Assembly (NCBI RefSeq): GCF_020164435.1
Contig: NZ_JAIUDQ010000013.1
Location: 62,001-126,000, forward strand
DNA: 64,000 bases
Direction: 5' to 3'
From: Phyllobacterium lublinensis
Lineage (GTDB): Bacteria; Pseudomonadota; Alphaproteobacteria; Rhizobiales; Rhizobiaceae
In this document: positions 8,369 through 17,473 of the stretch, piece after piece
Layout of the letters: the number at the start of each line of letters is the position of its first letter
Numbering within the stretch: position 1 is the stretch's first letter
The notes under the pieces: model-generated
Told to the model about the DNA's origin: nothing
The model's input: only the letters and a program-made list of their open reading frames with translations
Databases searched by the model: none
Program-made: the position numbers and the translations under genes

Positions 8369-9016
8369 ATGGTTGTAAATCACAAGATCGAGAAACGCCC
8401 GCGAGGCAGGCCCCAGGTGCGCTGCGACGATGACACGAAAAGCCTCATCATCGAAGCTGCCAACGCGCAGTTTCATACAAGTGGCTATGCAGCGGCGAGT
8501 ATCAGCACCATCGCCCAAAATGCCGGTGTTTCGACGAAAACCCTGTATCGGTTGTTTCCTAACAAGGCGGATTTGTTTGCCTGTATGTTAACCGATCGAA
8601 TCGACAGCTTTTTTCTAGCGATCAACCCCGACGCCTACAAAGATGAAGGTCTTAGGGAAGGCCTTGAACGCATTTTGACTGCGTATGGCGCGCTGACTCT
8701 TTCAGAGGATACCATTGATATCATTCGTCTCGTCATCGGCGAATCCGATCGGTTCCCGGAGCTCGCCGCATCTTTCTATGAACGGGCGATCGTCAAGACG
8801 AATACGGTGATGGAGGCCTGGCTTCGCGAGCAGGTGGCACGCGGGCGGATCACGCTGGAAGATCCGCACGCTGCCAGCGGCATGCTGCGCGGAATGATGG
8901 TCATGGAGCCGCAGCGCGCGGCCATGCTGCGCCAGGAGGCGGCGCCGCAGGGCGAAGAAATAGTGGCTCGAGCCAAGATGTGTGCGGATTTGTTCCTGAA
9001 GGGGTGTGCAGGCTAG
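8369..9016 (+). CDS. TetR-family repressor of the divergent efflux operon
   Basis: About 215 residues from the ATG at 8369, the last of three consecutive ATG codons (8363, 8366, 8369). Upstream in-frame starts (TTG 8309, ATG 8348) would put the two operator palindromes inside the gene, so I reject them. After the basic RPRGRPQ stretch, the TetR HTH is clear: SISTIAQNAGVSTKTLYRLFPNKADLF. The C-terminal half is the usual helical ligand-binding and dimer domain. By position it should repress the emrAB-like genes and itself and let go when it binds a toxic compound. Confidence 0.88.
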   Translation: MVVNHKIEKRPRGRPQVRCDDDTKSLIIEAANAQFHTSGYAAASISTIAQNAGVSTKTLYRLFPNKADLFACMLTDRIDSFFLAINPDAYKDEGLREGLERILTAYGALTLSEDTIDIIRLVIGESDRFPELAASFYERAIVKTNTVMEAWLREQVARGRITLEDPHAASGMLRGMMVMEPQRAAMLRQEAAPQGEEIVARAKMCADLFLKGCAG

Positions 9017-9132
9017 GTTCTCAATGGCTCAGCTTGCTGGTGCGCGACCACATCCACGCCGGGCCGCTCTGGCCTCGGTGACGAGGTCGTCGAGCTTTGC
9101 GAAAAAACCTGTCCCACAGACATTCTGCCGCT

Positions 9133-10119
9133 TTATTTGCGATTGATCTCAGCTCTTCCGTAAGCAAGCAACATTACGAGAATAACGATGCCGTAGATGA
9201 TCTGCCTCCCGGCTTCCGGCATTTGCATCACAGCGAGGATTGATTGCAGTAAGGTGATGAGAACAACGCCGGCAATTGTGCCCAGATAGTTGCCGCGCCC
9301 GCCAAGAATATTGGTGCCGCCGAGGACGACGGCGGCGATGGCAGGCAGCAGATAGGGATCGCCCATCGCCTGATAGGCTTTGGTAGAATAGCCCGCCAGG
9401 AGGACGCCCGCAAAAGCCGCGGCGGCGCCCGATAAGACAAAGCACCATATGATGACGGCGTTGGTATTGACGCCCGAGAGGTAGGCTGCAGCCTCGCGGT
9501 TGCCGACGGCATAGACCCGTCGACCGAAGCCGGTACGCGTCAAAAGAAAGATCGTGAATGCACCGACGACAGCCCATAAGAGCAAGGCGTTCGGGATACC
9601 GAGGATCGGCCGCCCGACCGCGAGGAAGTGCATCGCGTCCGTGGCATGATCCTGTGGCGCAAAGCCACCCGTGTGCAAGACCATCAGTCCCTGGACAACG
9701 GCATTCATGCCGAGTGTGAAGATCATCGAAGGCAGTCGAAGGTAGGCGACACCAAGTCCGTTCAGCAACCCGACCATCGCACCGCAAACTATCCCAACCG
9801 GGATGGCCAGAATATTGCCGGTCTCGCCGTACCATCCCGCAACGGCTGTCGCCATCATCGCGCCGAGTGTGACCGTCCAGGGGATCGACAGGTCGATATG
9901 GCCGATCAGGATGACCATCATCGCCCCCGAAGCGATAATGCCGAGGAAGGCGCTGATCTGGAGTTGTTGCAATAAATATTCGGGGGAAAGGAATTCGCGG
10001 GAGTAGAGGGCTCCGCCAAGCAACATCAGTACGATGCAGGAGAATGCGATGACCAACGAACGATCGACTGAAAACCGAACTGTCGGCAAGACACCGGCCG
10101 GGAGTTTCGACTCGCTCAT
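9133..10119 (-). CDS. Sugar-type ABC transporter permease (RbsC family), second copy
   Basis: A 328-residue membrane protein of the RbsC/BPD_transp_2 family with 8-10 hydrophobic segments. Family landmarks are IDLSIPWTVTLGAMMA, the cytoplasmic loop GRRVYAVGNREAAAYLSGV, and VVLGGTNILGGRGNYLGT. Its start overlaps the stop of the other permease gene by four bases, so the two are translationally coupled and probably form a heterodimer. It is the last gene of the GntR-binding protein-ATPase-permease-permease operon. Confidence 0.9.
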   Translation of the reverse strand: MSESKLPAGVLPTVRFSVDRSLVIAFSCIVLMLLGGALYSREFLSPEYLLQQLQISAFLGIIASGAMMVILIGHIDLSIPWTVTLGAMMATAVAGWYGETGNILAIPVGIVCGAMVGLLNGLGVAYLRLPSMIFTLGMNAVVQGLMVLHTGGFAPQDHATDAMHFLAVGRPILGIPNALLLWAVVGAFTIFLLTRTGFGRRVYAVGNREAAAYLSGVNTNAVIIWCFVLSGAAAAFAGVLLAGYSTKAYQAMGDPYLLPAIAAVVLGGTNILGGRGNYLGTIAGVVLITLLQSILAVMQMPEAGRQIIYGIVILVMLLAYGRAEINRK

Positions 10120-11096
10120 GTGAAAAGCTCCAGGCGGTTGCGAATGCGAAGGACACGCAGGGCGCCAAGGCTGACGGCCGCAAGCAGAACGACACCCTGG
10201 AACAGTGGCTGCCAGAGTGGGTCGAGGTCGAAGACGAAAAGCAGATCCTCGATCGTGCGCAGTACGAAGGCGCCGAAGATCGATCCAATCGCCGAGCCCC
10301 AGCCACCGAACAGCGATGTGCCGCCAATTACGACCGCAGCGATGGAATTGAGTGTATACGTTCCGGCGATCGGCGCCGACGCCTCTCCCGAATAAGTGTT
10401 GAAGGTCAGCATCAGACCCCCAACACTCGCGAGTAGACCTGCAAGAGTATAGGCCAGTAGCTTGGCTCGCTGCACAGGAACGCCGGACATGTAGGCAGCC
10501 TGCTCATTCGAGCCGACAGCATAGGCCGCACGACCAAGCACCGAATTTCGGTAAGGTAGCCAGACCACCGATACGATCGCAAGGAGAACGACCAAGGCAG
10601 TCGGTACGACACCGAACAACTGGCCGGTGGCGAAGTCGGCAATATCAGATTGTACATCGCCGCCGGGACCGGGACGAATAAAGAGCGCGATACCGTAATA
10701 TACAGCGCCGGTCGCCAACGTAGTGATGATTGGCTGGAGCCGACCCCAGACAACAATTGCACCGTTTATGAAGCCGGCCAGCGCGCCCGTGCCCAGTACA
10801 ATTACGATCCCGAGGAGACCCTCGCCGATCGTACCGATCACCAGGACCGATGCCAGGCAGTTGGCGAGAATGAAGACCATTCCTACCGAAAGATCGAGAC
10901 CGCGCGTCAATACGGGCAGAGTCTGCGCCATGGCGACCAGCGCAAGCAAGACTGCCTTGTTCGCCGCTGTTGTTGCTACAGCGGCAGTCAGCCCGACCGG
11001 GTGATTGCTGACATAGATGATGAACATCGCGATGAAGAGACCGATAGCGGCTAACAGCCCGCCATTGTGATGGATACGATGGCGAAGATTATTCAT
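10116..11096 (-). CDS. Sugar-type ABC transporter permease (RbsC family), first copy
   Basis: A 326-residue permease of the same family: GLDLSVGMVFILANCLA near the middle helices, GRAAYAVGSNEQAAYMSGV in the ATPase-contact loop and VVIGGTSLFGGWGSAIGS near the end. It overlaps both neighbours by four bases (ATPase upstream, second permease downstream). Importers with two different RbsC-like permeases are common in rhizobia; the substrate is not evident. Confidence 0.9.
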   Translation of the reverse strand: MNNLRHRIHHNGGLLAAIGLFIAMFIIYVSNHPVGLTAAVATTAANKAVLLALVAMAQTLPVLTRGLDLSVGMVFILANCLASVLVIGTIGEGLLGIVIVLGTGALAGFINGAIVVWGRLQPIITTLATGAVYYGIALFIRPGPGGDVQSDIADFATGQLFGVVPTALVVLLAIVSVVWLPYRNSVLGRAAYAVGSNEQAAYMSGVPVQRAKLLAYTLAGLLASVGGLMLTFNTYSGEASAPIAGTYTLNSIAAVVIGGTSLFGGWGSAIGSIFGAFVLRTIEDLLFVFDLDPLWQPLFQGVVLLAAVSLGALRVLRIRNRLELFT

Positions 11097-12619
11097 GCCA
11101 CCTGTTCCTTCTCATCCACATTCAATGCCGTTTCGATGATGGTGCGCTCATTCAGTTGATGGCTCTTGAGTTCCCGTGTGATGCTGCCGTTATACATGAC
11201 GAGCACGCGGTCACAGCACCCGATCAATTCCGCATAGTCGGTGGAATAGAAAAGCACGGCTACTCCTCTGTCCGCGAGGTTGCGAAGCAGCTGATACACC
11301 TCCTGTTTGGTGCCAACATCGATGCCACGTGTGGGGTCGTTCAGAAGAATGATACCGGGATTGGTCATCAGCCACTTGCCCAAAACCACTTTTTGCTGGT
11401 TGCCCCCCGATAGGGTTGAAACCGGAGCCGCCAAATCGTTAGTTTTGATTTTCAGGCCATCAATTATCTTTTCGACAGCAGAGTGTTCCTTGGCGCCATC
11501 GAGCCGTAGCCACCTCTGGAAGTGAGACAGGGAACCTAGGCTGATGTTGTCGCGGATGTTCATTGGCAGCAGCAGGCCTTCTGTCTTTCGATCCTCGGGA
11601 ATGAGCGCCATTGGAAGGCAAGCCCGCATCGCCGAACGGGGTCCCGACAGACGGTGCGGTTTGCCCGCTATTTCGACCGTGCCGGATACACCCTTGAGCA
11701 CGCCGAAAAGCGCCAACAGCAGCGAGCGCTGTCCCTGACCGTCCAATCCTCCCAACCCGACGATTTCGCCCTTGCGAATATCAAGTGAGATATCGCGCAA
11801 CTGAGCCCCCCATGAGAGGTTCTTGGCAGACAGTGCTACCGGCTCCGCCTGCTTCGGTGCCGGCTTGTCAGGATAGTGATGGGTCAATTCCCGGCCTATC
11901 ATCATCTGGACGATGGCGTTTACCGATCGCTCACCCTTCTGGAACGTTTCGATCCGACGCCCGTTGCGAAAGACGGTGACGGTGTCGGCGAGGGCCTCGA
12001 TTTCATGCATCCGATGCGAAACGTAGAGGATACCAACGCCTTCAGATCGCAGATTACGGATTATCCCGTAGACACGTTCCACATCGGCGGCGGTCAGTGC
12101 CGAGGTGGCCTCGTCGAGAATGAGCAGCTTAGGCTTTTTTGCCAAAGCCTTGGCGATCTCCACCATTTGACGCCGTGAAAGTGGCAGGTCACGAACGAGT
12201 TCGAGTGGATGAACATTCTCGCAGCCGATCAACGCGAGCAGCTCACGTGCCCGCTCGCGCTGCGCACGTCCGTCGATCAGCCCTCCACGCAGCGGAGGTG
12301 AGACGATTGAAAGATTATCCGCGACAGTCATGTCGGGCAGGAGCGACAATTCCTGGAATACACAAACCACGCCTGCGGCCATCGCTTCCGTCGGGTTGCG
12401 AAAATTCACGCGCCGGCCTTCGACAATGACCTCGCCGTCGCTTGGATCAGTTACGCCAGCTGCAATCTTGATGAGTGTCGATTTTCCTGCGCCGTTTTCG
12501 CCAATGACCGCGTGAATCTCACCTGGATAAGCGGCGAAATCCACCTCGGTCAGCGCAGCGACGCCGCCATAGTGTTTCGAGACAAGTTTCATTTCCAGAA
12601 TTGGCGCGGCCTTCGGCAC
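11093..12619 (-). CDS. Sugar-type ABC transporter ATP-binding protein (two ABC domains)
   Basis: About 508 residues with two nucleotide-binding domains, as in RbsA/MglA. The first has Walker A GENGAGKST, signature LSRRQMVEIAKAL and Walker B KLLILDEATSAL. The second has the degenerate Walker A typical of this family (GGLDGQGQRS), signature LSGGNQQKVVLGKWL and NDPTRGIDVGTK. The GTG at 12619 is preferred because GGGAGGG lies just upstream; the longer frame would run through the hairpin at 12639-12665 and into the binding-protein gene. It powers import with the two downstream permeases. Confidence 0.9.
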   Translation of the reverse strand: MPKAAPILEMKLVSKHYGGVAALTEVDFAAYPGEIHAVIGENGAGKSTLIKIAAGVTDPSDGEVIVEGRRVNFRNPTEAMAAGVVCVFQELSLLPDMTVADNLSIVSPPLRGGLIDGRAQRERARELLALIGCENVHPLELVRDLPLSRRQMVEIAKALAKKPKLLILDEATSALTAADVERVYGIIRNLRSEGVGILYVSHRMHEIEALADTVTVFRNGRRIETFQKGERSVNAIVQMMIGRELTHHYPDKPAPKQAEPVALSAKNLSWGAQLRDISLDIRKGEIVGLGGLDGQGQRSLLLALFGVLKGVSGTVEIAGKPHRLSGPRSAMRACLPMALIPEDRKTEGLLLPMNIRDNISLGSLSHFQRWLRLDGAKEHSAVEKIIDGLKIKTNDLAAPVSTLSGGNQQKVVLGKWLMTNPGIILLNDPTRGIDVGTKQEVYQLLRNLADRGVAVLFYSTDYAELIGCCDRVLVMYNGSITRELKSHQLNERTIIETALNVDEKEQVA

Positions 12620-12638
12620 GAAACACCCTCCCAACGAA

Positions 12639-12665
12639 AATCGGGGTGCAGGCTGCACCCCGATT
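12639..12665 (-). promoter_or_regulatory. Strong stem-loop between binding-protein and ATPase genes
   Basis: A perfect 12-base-pair inverted repeat (AATCGGGGTGCA and its complement) with a three-base loop, without a U tract, 10 bases after the binding-protein stop and 20 before the ATPase start. Hairpins at this place usually protect the binding-protein mRNA or limit read-through, giving much more binding protein than transporter. Confidence 0.6.
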
Positions 12666-12674
12666 AACGTCGAT

Positions 12675-13805
12675 TTACTGATCGGCCTTGGTTTGACCCA
12701 TGATTTCCTGCGCACTGAAATTTATGCCGCAAGTTGGGAAGGAGTTGCCAACGAAGAAGTTGTCGGTTTCCTTGGAATAGAAGCTTTCGCCGTCCTTGAA
12801 GTTCGGATCTTCGACAATGGAAAGAGGCAGTGTAATGGATTGCGGGATCACTTCTCCTTCAAGTGCAGCGATTGCCGTCTTGATGGCAACCGCAACTTGT
12901 GCGGGACCGGTACCGGCAGAGGTACATTTCAGCCCATCCTTGGAGTATTCTGCACAGAGTTTTCGGAATCCATTTTCCGTCTCACCGCCGACAGGCACAA
13001 AGGGATGTTTGGCGTCGATCATCGCACGAACCGTTCCAGTTGATCCACCCTGTACAGAGACGCCATCGAAATGCTTGTGCACAGCGATCGCATCGGCCAC
13101 GACCTTCTGCGCGGTACCATCGTCCCAGCGGCCGACGACTTCCACGGTTTCCCAGTTGCCGCCCGATTTGGCCAAAACCTCCTGAATCCCCTCATGACGA
13201 TCGCGATCGACAGAGGTTCCGGTCACTCCGCGTACCTCAAGCAACTTGCCCTTGTTGCCAGAAACATTCTTGACCAGCCAGTTGCCCCAGAGTTCGCCAA
13301 GCCCCTTCTGGTCTACATTTACATTGACCGCTTCGTCGGTATCGAGTGTGTTGTCGAAGGCTACCAGAACAACGCCAGCGGCATTGGCACGCTTGATGAC
13401 CGGTTTGAAAGCAGTCGGGTTCTGGGCATTGACGACGATGGCGTCATAGCCCGAGTTGATGAAGTTATCGACCGCAGCAATCTGTGCGGCGACATCATCC
13501 CCCGTCGAAACAACTTTGAATTCCTTTAACTTGGCCTTCACTTCCGGCAGGGCTGCATAGGCCTTCGCCGTCTGTATCATTTGAATGCGCCATGTGTTGC
13601 CAATGAAGCCATTGGCCAGAGCTATCCGGTAGGGACCTTCCTTTTTCGGCCATTGGAAATACTTCGTCTCGGCGGTCAAAGGTTTGAAACATTCCGCGTC
13701 CTTGCTCGGACCCTTCACAATTTCTGGTCCCGCCGCGTATGCGGCGGCTGACATCGCCAAACTGGCAGCAGTAGCAACCAGCACGTTCTTGAGTAACATA
13801 ATCAT
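12675..13805 (-). CDS. Sugar-type ABC transporter periplasmic binding protein
   Basis: A 376-residue protein with a signal peptide (VLVATAASLAMSAAAYAAG) and the type I periplasmic-binding fold: RIALANGFIGNTWRIQMIQ, GYDAIVVNAQNPTAFKPVI, VLVAFDNTLD, FDGVSVQGGSTGTVRAMI. The ATG at 13805 has GGAGGAGG just upstream; the longer frame has no such support. It captures the ligand for the two-permease importer. Similar proteins bind sugars or sugar alcohols, but I cannot name the ligand. Confidence 0.88.
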   Translation of the reverse strand: MIMLLKNVLVATAASLAMSAAAYAAGPEIVKGPSKDAECFKPLTAETKYFQWPKKEGPYRIALANGFIGNTWRIQMIQTAKAYAALPEVKAKLKEFKVVSTGDDVAAQIAAVDNFINSGYDAIVVNAQNPTAFKPVIKRANAAGVVLVAFDNTLDTDEAVNVNVDQKGLGELWGNWLVKNVSGNKGKLLEVRGVTGTSVDRDRHEGIQEVLAKSGGNWETVEVVGRWDDGTAQKVVADAIAVHKHFDGVSVQGGSTGTVRAMIDAKHPFVPVGGETENGFRKLCAEYSKDGLKCTSAGTGPAQVAVAIKTAIAALEGEVIPQSITLPLSIVEDPNFKDGESFYSKETDNFFVGNSFPTCGINFSAQEIMGQTKADQ

Positions 13806-13935
13806 TTCAGTTCCTCCTCCTTGTTTGGTTTTTCTTATTGCGATCTGCGGCTCGGCTTGTCGTTGCAAGCGCCACATCGAGCTCCTCCAGCATGCGTATT
13901 GCCTGTATGGCCGGGCCTCCCGCGCCGGACTTAAG

Positions 13936-14652
13936 CTATGTTCTCCCAGCCCTTTGCCGCCGTTCATGGCTTCGCCCCGCGGTTTCCGGTCTCACCAGAG
14001 CCTGCAGGAACGTGATGTAGCGGTCGCGTGTCCATTCGATATGCCAGGCGAGCAAATTGATCGCCTTGTCCGCTTGACCGCTCCGGACATATTGTAAAAG
14101 TCGCTGGTGCTCGTCGTAGGATGTGTTGTTCAGCTCGGGGTCGAGCGACAGGCGATTGCGAAGTGCTTGAATCCGAAATGCGATGACAGCGAAAGTTTCC
14201 GACAGATACTGGTTATGCGCGACATCAAATATCGCCTGGTGGAATGCGCCGTCTAGAACCCGATACTGTTCCGTATTTCCTTTTTCCAATGCCACTTTCA
14301 TTGCTGAGACAATTTCGGACCAGTGTCGACTCAGAGCGTGCTGATCACGGTCCATGGCCAGACCGAAGGCGGCTAGTTCAAGAATTGAGCGCACTTCGGC
14401 GAGTTGAACGACTTGGTCAGCGCTCATTTCGAAAACGAAGGTACCACGCTGAGGCTGAACATCGACAAGTCCCTGACGCTTCAGTTCGAGAATGGCCTCA
14501 CGGACCGGTGTCTTGCTGATACCAAGTTCCTGCGCCAGTGCCAGCTCGGACAACGGCTCGCCGCATTGCAACAATCCGCGAACAATACGCCCGCGAATGT
14601 AGGCTGCGGCTTGTTCGGTCAGCGACGGTCCTCGTGCAACGGCCAGTGTCAC
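13936..14652 (-). CDS. GntR/FadR-family regulator of the ABC importer
   Basis: 238 residues starting with GTG, which has GGAGG six bases upstream. The N-terminal winged HTH contains PLSELALAQELGISKTPVRE and RGTFVFEMS; residues about 85-215 are the all-helical FCD ligand domain (AEVRSILELAA, DGAFHQAIFDVAHN, DEHQRLLQYVRSGQ). It precedes the importer genes on the same strand with a 130-base gap, so it very likely controls them, with the imported compound or a derivative as effector. Confidence 0.9.
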   Translation of the reverse strand: MTLAVARGPSLTEQAAAYIRGRIVRGLLQCGEPLSELALAQELGISKTPVREAILELKRQGLVDVQPQRGTFVFEMSADQVVQLAEVRSILELAAFGLAMDRDQHALSRHWSEIVSAMKVALEKGNTEQYRVLDGAFHQAIFDVAHNQYLSETFAVIAFRIQALRNRLSLDPELNNTSYDEHQRLLQYVRSGQADKAINLLAWHIEWTRDRYITFLQALVRPETAGRSHERRQRAGRT

Positions 14653-14676
14653 AATACACCTCCGACGGATCTATAT

Positions 14677-14695
14677 CTAAGATATCACATCTTAG
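14677..14695. promoter_or_regulatory. Candidate GntR operator
   Basis: Perfect dyad CTAAGAT-N5-ATCTTAG, 25 bases upstream of the gntR start codon. It is a plausible autoregulatory site; I found no second copy before the binding-protein gene. Confidence 0.5.
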
Positions 14696-14920
14696 GACGC
14701 TCGTGGCCGAATCTTTCGACTCATTCGCGCATCGATATTTGACATCGCTGGCGAGGCCCATTGAGGGAAAATCGAAACCAATATTCAAACCGAACCTATG
14801 ATGAGCTTGCCGTTCGCTTCAAGTTTCCTTCATATGGTCTGGAGAGGCCTTCATGTTTGATGGGCTCAGGATAATTGGGCAATCCATCGAAACGATCGTC
14901 CTTGCAAACGGAGATCCATC

Positions 14921-15223
14921 ATGATTACCAGTTCTCAATGTCGTGCAGCTCGGGCTCTTGTTGAATACAGTCGGGAGCGGCTCGCAATTGCCTCTGGCAT
15001 AGACCTAGAAGCCATTGAAATGTTCGAGCGCAGGCTCGATAACGCTGCACACGAGGACATCAACGCTCTCCAGTCCGCCTTGGAAAATGCCGGTGCCGTG
15101 TTCATACCGGATAGTGACAGTGGAGGAATCGGTGTCCGTTTAAAGTTCAATCGGTCAGATACCAAACGCATTGCGGCTCTGGAATGCGAAGGCGGCATCG
15201 TTGCGCATGACGACGTTCCCTAG
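14921..15223 (+). CDS. Small XRE-like helix-turn-helix protein
   Basis: A 100-residue protein of a type common in rhizobia: MITSSQCRAARALVEYSRE followed by LAIASGIDLEAIEMFERR, which reads as an HTH, and a C-terminal beta-like stretch (AGAVFIPDSDSGGIGVRLKF). Many alphaproteobacterial genomes carry several such short regulators. It stands alone; the targets are unknown. Confidence 0.75.
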   Translation: MITSSQCRAARALVEYSRERLAIASGIDLEAIEMFERRLDNAAHEDINALQSALENAGAVFIPDSDSGGIGVRLKFNRSDTKRIAALECEGGIVAHDDVP

Positions 15224-15307
15224 GTTCACATCGCAGCTCCGCCATGGTTTACGCGAATGCATCCAAGAGAGCGCCTCCGCCAAACGTTGCGAAACATGGT
15301 GGCCTTC

Positions 15308-15691
15308 TCAAATTGTCGAACGAAGTATGGTCTGTATGTGCTCTGCCAGGTCGAGTTCGCCACGCGCCTCCACCTCCAACAGATATCGAGCTTTTATCTG
15401 ACGATCACCCTTGCTGACAGCAGGATAGGCGCATACTGCCAGAAGGGCGCGCTCCTCTGCCCGACTCGCGCTATCTTGGCCTGGGGTTCGGGAGTCCTTT
15501 TCGTAAATTGCCTTGGCGAATGCGGCATATGTCGCTTTGTGGGCCTCGATCAGTCCCTGTAGATTGCGGGGTTGATGATGAGCCTTGTCCCGAGCCTCTG
15601 CCGAGTAAGCGGTTGCTCCTAGCGGGGAAACGATGACGGCTGCACTACCGGCAGCTTTCATTAGCAAGGCTCGGCGGTTGATCCTGGACAT
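15308..15691 (-). CDS. Hypothetical protein with Tat-like signal
   Basis: A 127-residue protein that starts NRRALLMKAAGSAAVIV, a twin-arginine-like signal with a short hydrophobic core, so export is likely. The rest is mostly helical and charged and has no motif I can name. GGGAG precedes the ATG. It stands alone between genes on opposite strands, so context gives no function. Confidence 0.55.
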   Translation of the reverse strand: MSRINRRALLMKAAGSAAVIVSPLGATAYSAEARDKAHHQPRNLQGLIEAHKATYAAFAKAIYEKDSRTPGQDSASRAEERALLAVCAYPAVSKGDRQIKARYLLEVEARGELDLAEHIQTILRSTI

Positions 15692-15954
15692 GGTGACGCT
15701 CCCTTCATTGTCTTGCCACTCTGCCGCGCACGTCGGTGCCGTTAGTGCGGCGCGGGACCTCTTACGGTATCACGTGTTTCGCCAATTGCTGTCAGGAGAC
15801 CTACATGAGAGCTGGACGCCGAGCCACGTGTTGGCAGTTTTGCAAGCGATCCGGGCGCTTGACCGCGCGTAAGAGGCGGCATTTACGCTTCGGAACTGCT
15901 CTCATAAATTGCGGAATTGAGTAAGGTTGGCCAGTCGGCTTGAAACGATCAATA

Positions 15955-16836
15955 TCAAAAGGGCACATGCTTCATGATGATTTGCGTGTGCAGCGTCGGA
16001 GCCTCTGCTCCAAAATAGGTTTCCAGCAGCGGTAGAAAGTCGTCCGACATATAGAAATTGGTCAACGCGCGATCGGCCAGAAGGCGGAAATTGGCGTCGT
16101 CGCGCGGCAGCGCTATCGCATAGGGTTCATGGGTGAACAGGCGATCCCCTATCTCGAGGGAGGACGGATTGCGGGCCCGCGTTGCCAAGCTGATTAGTAG
16201 TACCTGATCGGCGATATAGGCATCGATCTTGTGGTCCTCCAACGCTTTAAGTCCGTCCTCGTGCGTTTCAAAATCGGCAAGCTTCGTCTTCGATACCTGG
16301 AGTTCTAGTGCCTCCCTCAAAATCGCGACGGTCGTCGTATTTGCACGCACGCCGATTACGCGCGTGGAGGCATGCTGGCTCACGGCGCGAACCGCTGGGT
16401 GGTCGAGAAAAAGACTCTGCAAGTAGTCGGGCGAATCTTTGCGGAGCAACGCTGTTGCCCCAGTCAGGAAGATCGGCTGTGAAAAATCGACGATCTCCCG
16501 TCTCTTCAAATTGACGGTGATCGCACCGCAAAGCAGATCCAAGTTTCCATTCTTTACCGCATCGAAGCCGTTGGCGAGAGTCATCTCGATAAACTCTCGC
16601 TTCAATTGCGGGATCTGACGTTCCACTTCATCGGCGATCTTGTTACAGAGGTCGATGGTATATCCCGTCGGATCGGCGCCCGCCTTTGTGGAGGAGAAGG
16701 GCGTCTGGTCGGCGATGTAGCCGATGCGCATGGTGCCGCGCTGGATAACAGTGTCGAGCGTCGCAGCGGCTGACGCGAAAACCGAAAGGCAAAGGGCAAG
16801 GCTTGCCAGCAGAAAGCGTCTCATGCACTTCGCCAT
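15955..16836 (-). CDS. Amino-acid-type ABC transporter periplasmic binding protein
   Basis: About 293 residues with signal peptide (RRFLLASLALCLSVFASAAA) and the type II periplasmic-binding fold (SBP_bac_3): TMRIGYIADQTPFSS, PTGYTIDLCNKIADEV, DLLCGAITVNLKRREIVDFS, IGVRANTTTVAILREAL. I prefer the ATG at 16836 because GAGGA lies eight bases before it; in-frame ATGs up to 16854 also exist. No permease or ATPase is adjacent, so it is an orphan subunit or a solute sensor. The ligand is probably an amino acid or related compound. Confidence 0.82.
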   Translation of the reverse strand: MAKCMRRFLLASLALCLSVFASAAATLDTVIQRGTMRIGYIADQTPFSSTKAGADPTGYTIDLCNKIADEVERQIPQLKREFIEMTLANGFDAVKNGNLDLLCGAITVNLKRREIVDFSQPIFLTGATALLRKDSPDYLQSLFLDHPAVRAVSQHASTRVIGVRANTTTVAILREALELQVSKTKLADFETHEDGLKALEDHKIDAYIADQVLLISLATRARNPSSLEIGDRLFTHEPYAIALPRDDANFRLLADRALTNFYMSDDFLPLLETYFGAEAPTLHTQIIMKHVPF

Positions 16837-17128
16837 GGGCATGATCCTCATCACCTGAAACGGCGGCTATCTCAAAAGGTGTAAGTTCAGATTATGGCCT
16901 GTCAGTCATTTGTCAACGGCGGACAGTTCGGCCCCGCTGGGATGGCTGCGCCAAATAATGCGTGGAAGCACGCAGGCCACCCCAAAAGTCGGGCGAGCAT
17001 TGCATCAGGGATAGTGGATCGCGGCTCACGCTTCATGTGCGGCGGTTCGCTGACCCAGAACAAAGTCGGATCAGACATCGCATTGTTTCTGGACAACAAC
17101 AACAGAGGAGCTAAGTCAAAAGAAAAAC

Positions 17129-17204
17129 TGGTGCCGCTTGCGTGACTCGAACACGCGACCCCATCATTACGAATGATGTGCTCTACCGACTGAGCTAAAG
17201 CGGC
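17129..17204 (-). tRNA. tRNA-Thr (anticodon CGT)
   Basis: On the minus strand it folds into a full cloverleaf: acceptor arms GCCGCTT/AAGCGGC, a D arm with AGCTCAGTCGGTAGAGC, anticodon loop TTCGTAA between CATCA and TGATG, T loop GTTCGAGTC, and an encoded CCA end. The anticodon CGT reads ACG (Thr). Confidence 0.95.
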
Positions 17205-17473
17205 AGGGAAGCAACTTCCCGATCCTTGGAACCGGCATTGAAGAACATGCCGACGGATGACGCGCCTGATACCTTTATTGTGTCCCGATTGCAAGCCTTG
17301 TGTTCATTGGATTTTCTCGCCGGCAGCGTTGATTCCCGACGATTGCAGCGGCGTGGTTCGGTAAACTGGAATTTTTCTATTTCGCGATAGACAAGTGCGC
17401 AAGAGCGGTTAATCTTCACGTTGCCACATGACGTCCGGAAGAGACGCGTGAGTCAATGTTCTGGGAGGAACCT

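Noticed and set aside
9149-10327. 392-codon open frame on the same strand as the permease
   Set aside because: A shifted frame over two permease genes whose hydrophobic helices read properly in other frames.
15692-15954. Possible small genes in the 263-base gap before the binding-protein gene
   Set aside because: Short frames are present, but none has a ribosome site or recognisable motif.
16894-17294. Open frames over the tRNA-Thr region on both strands
   Set aside because: They cross the tRNA gene and have no family resemblance.
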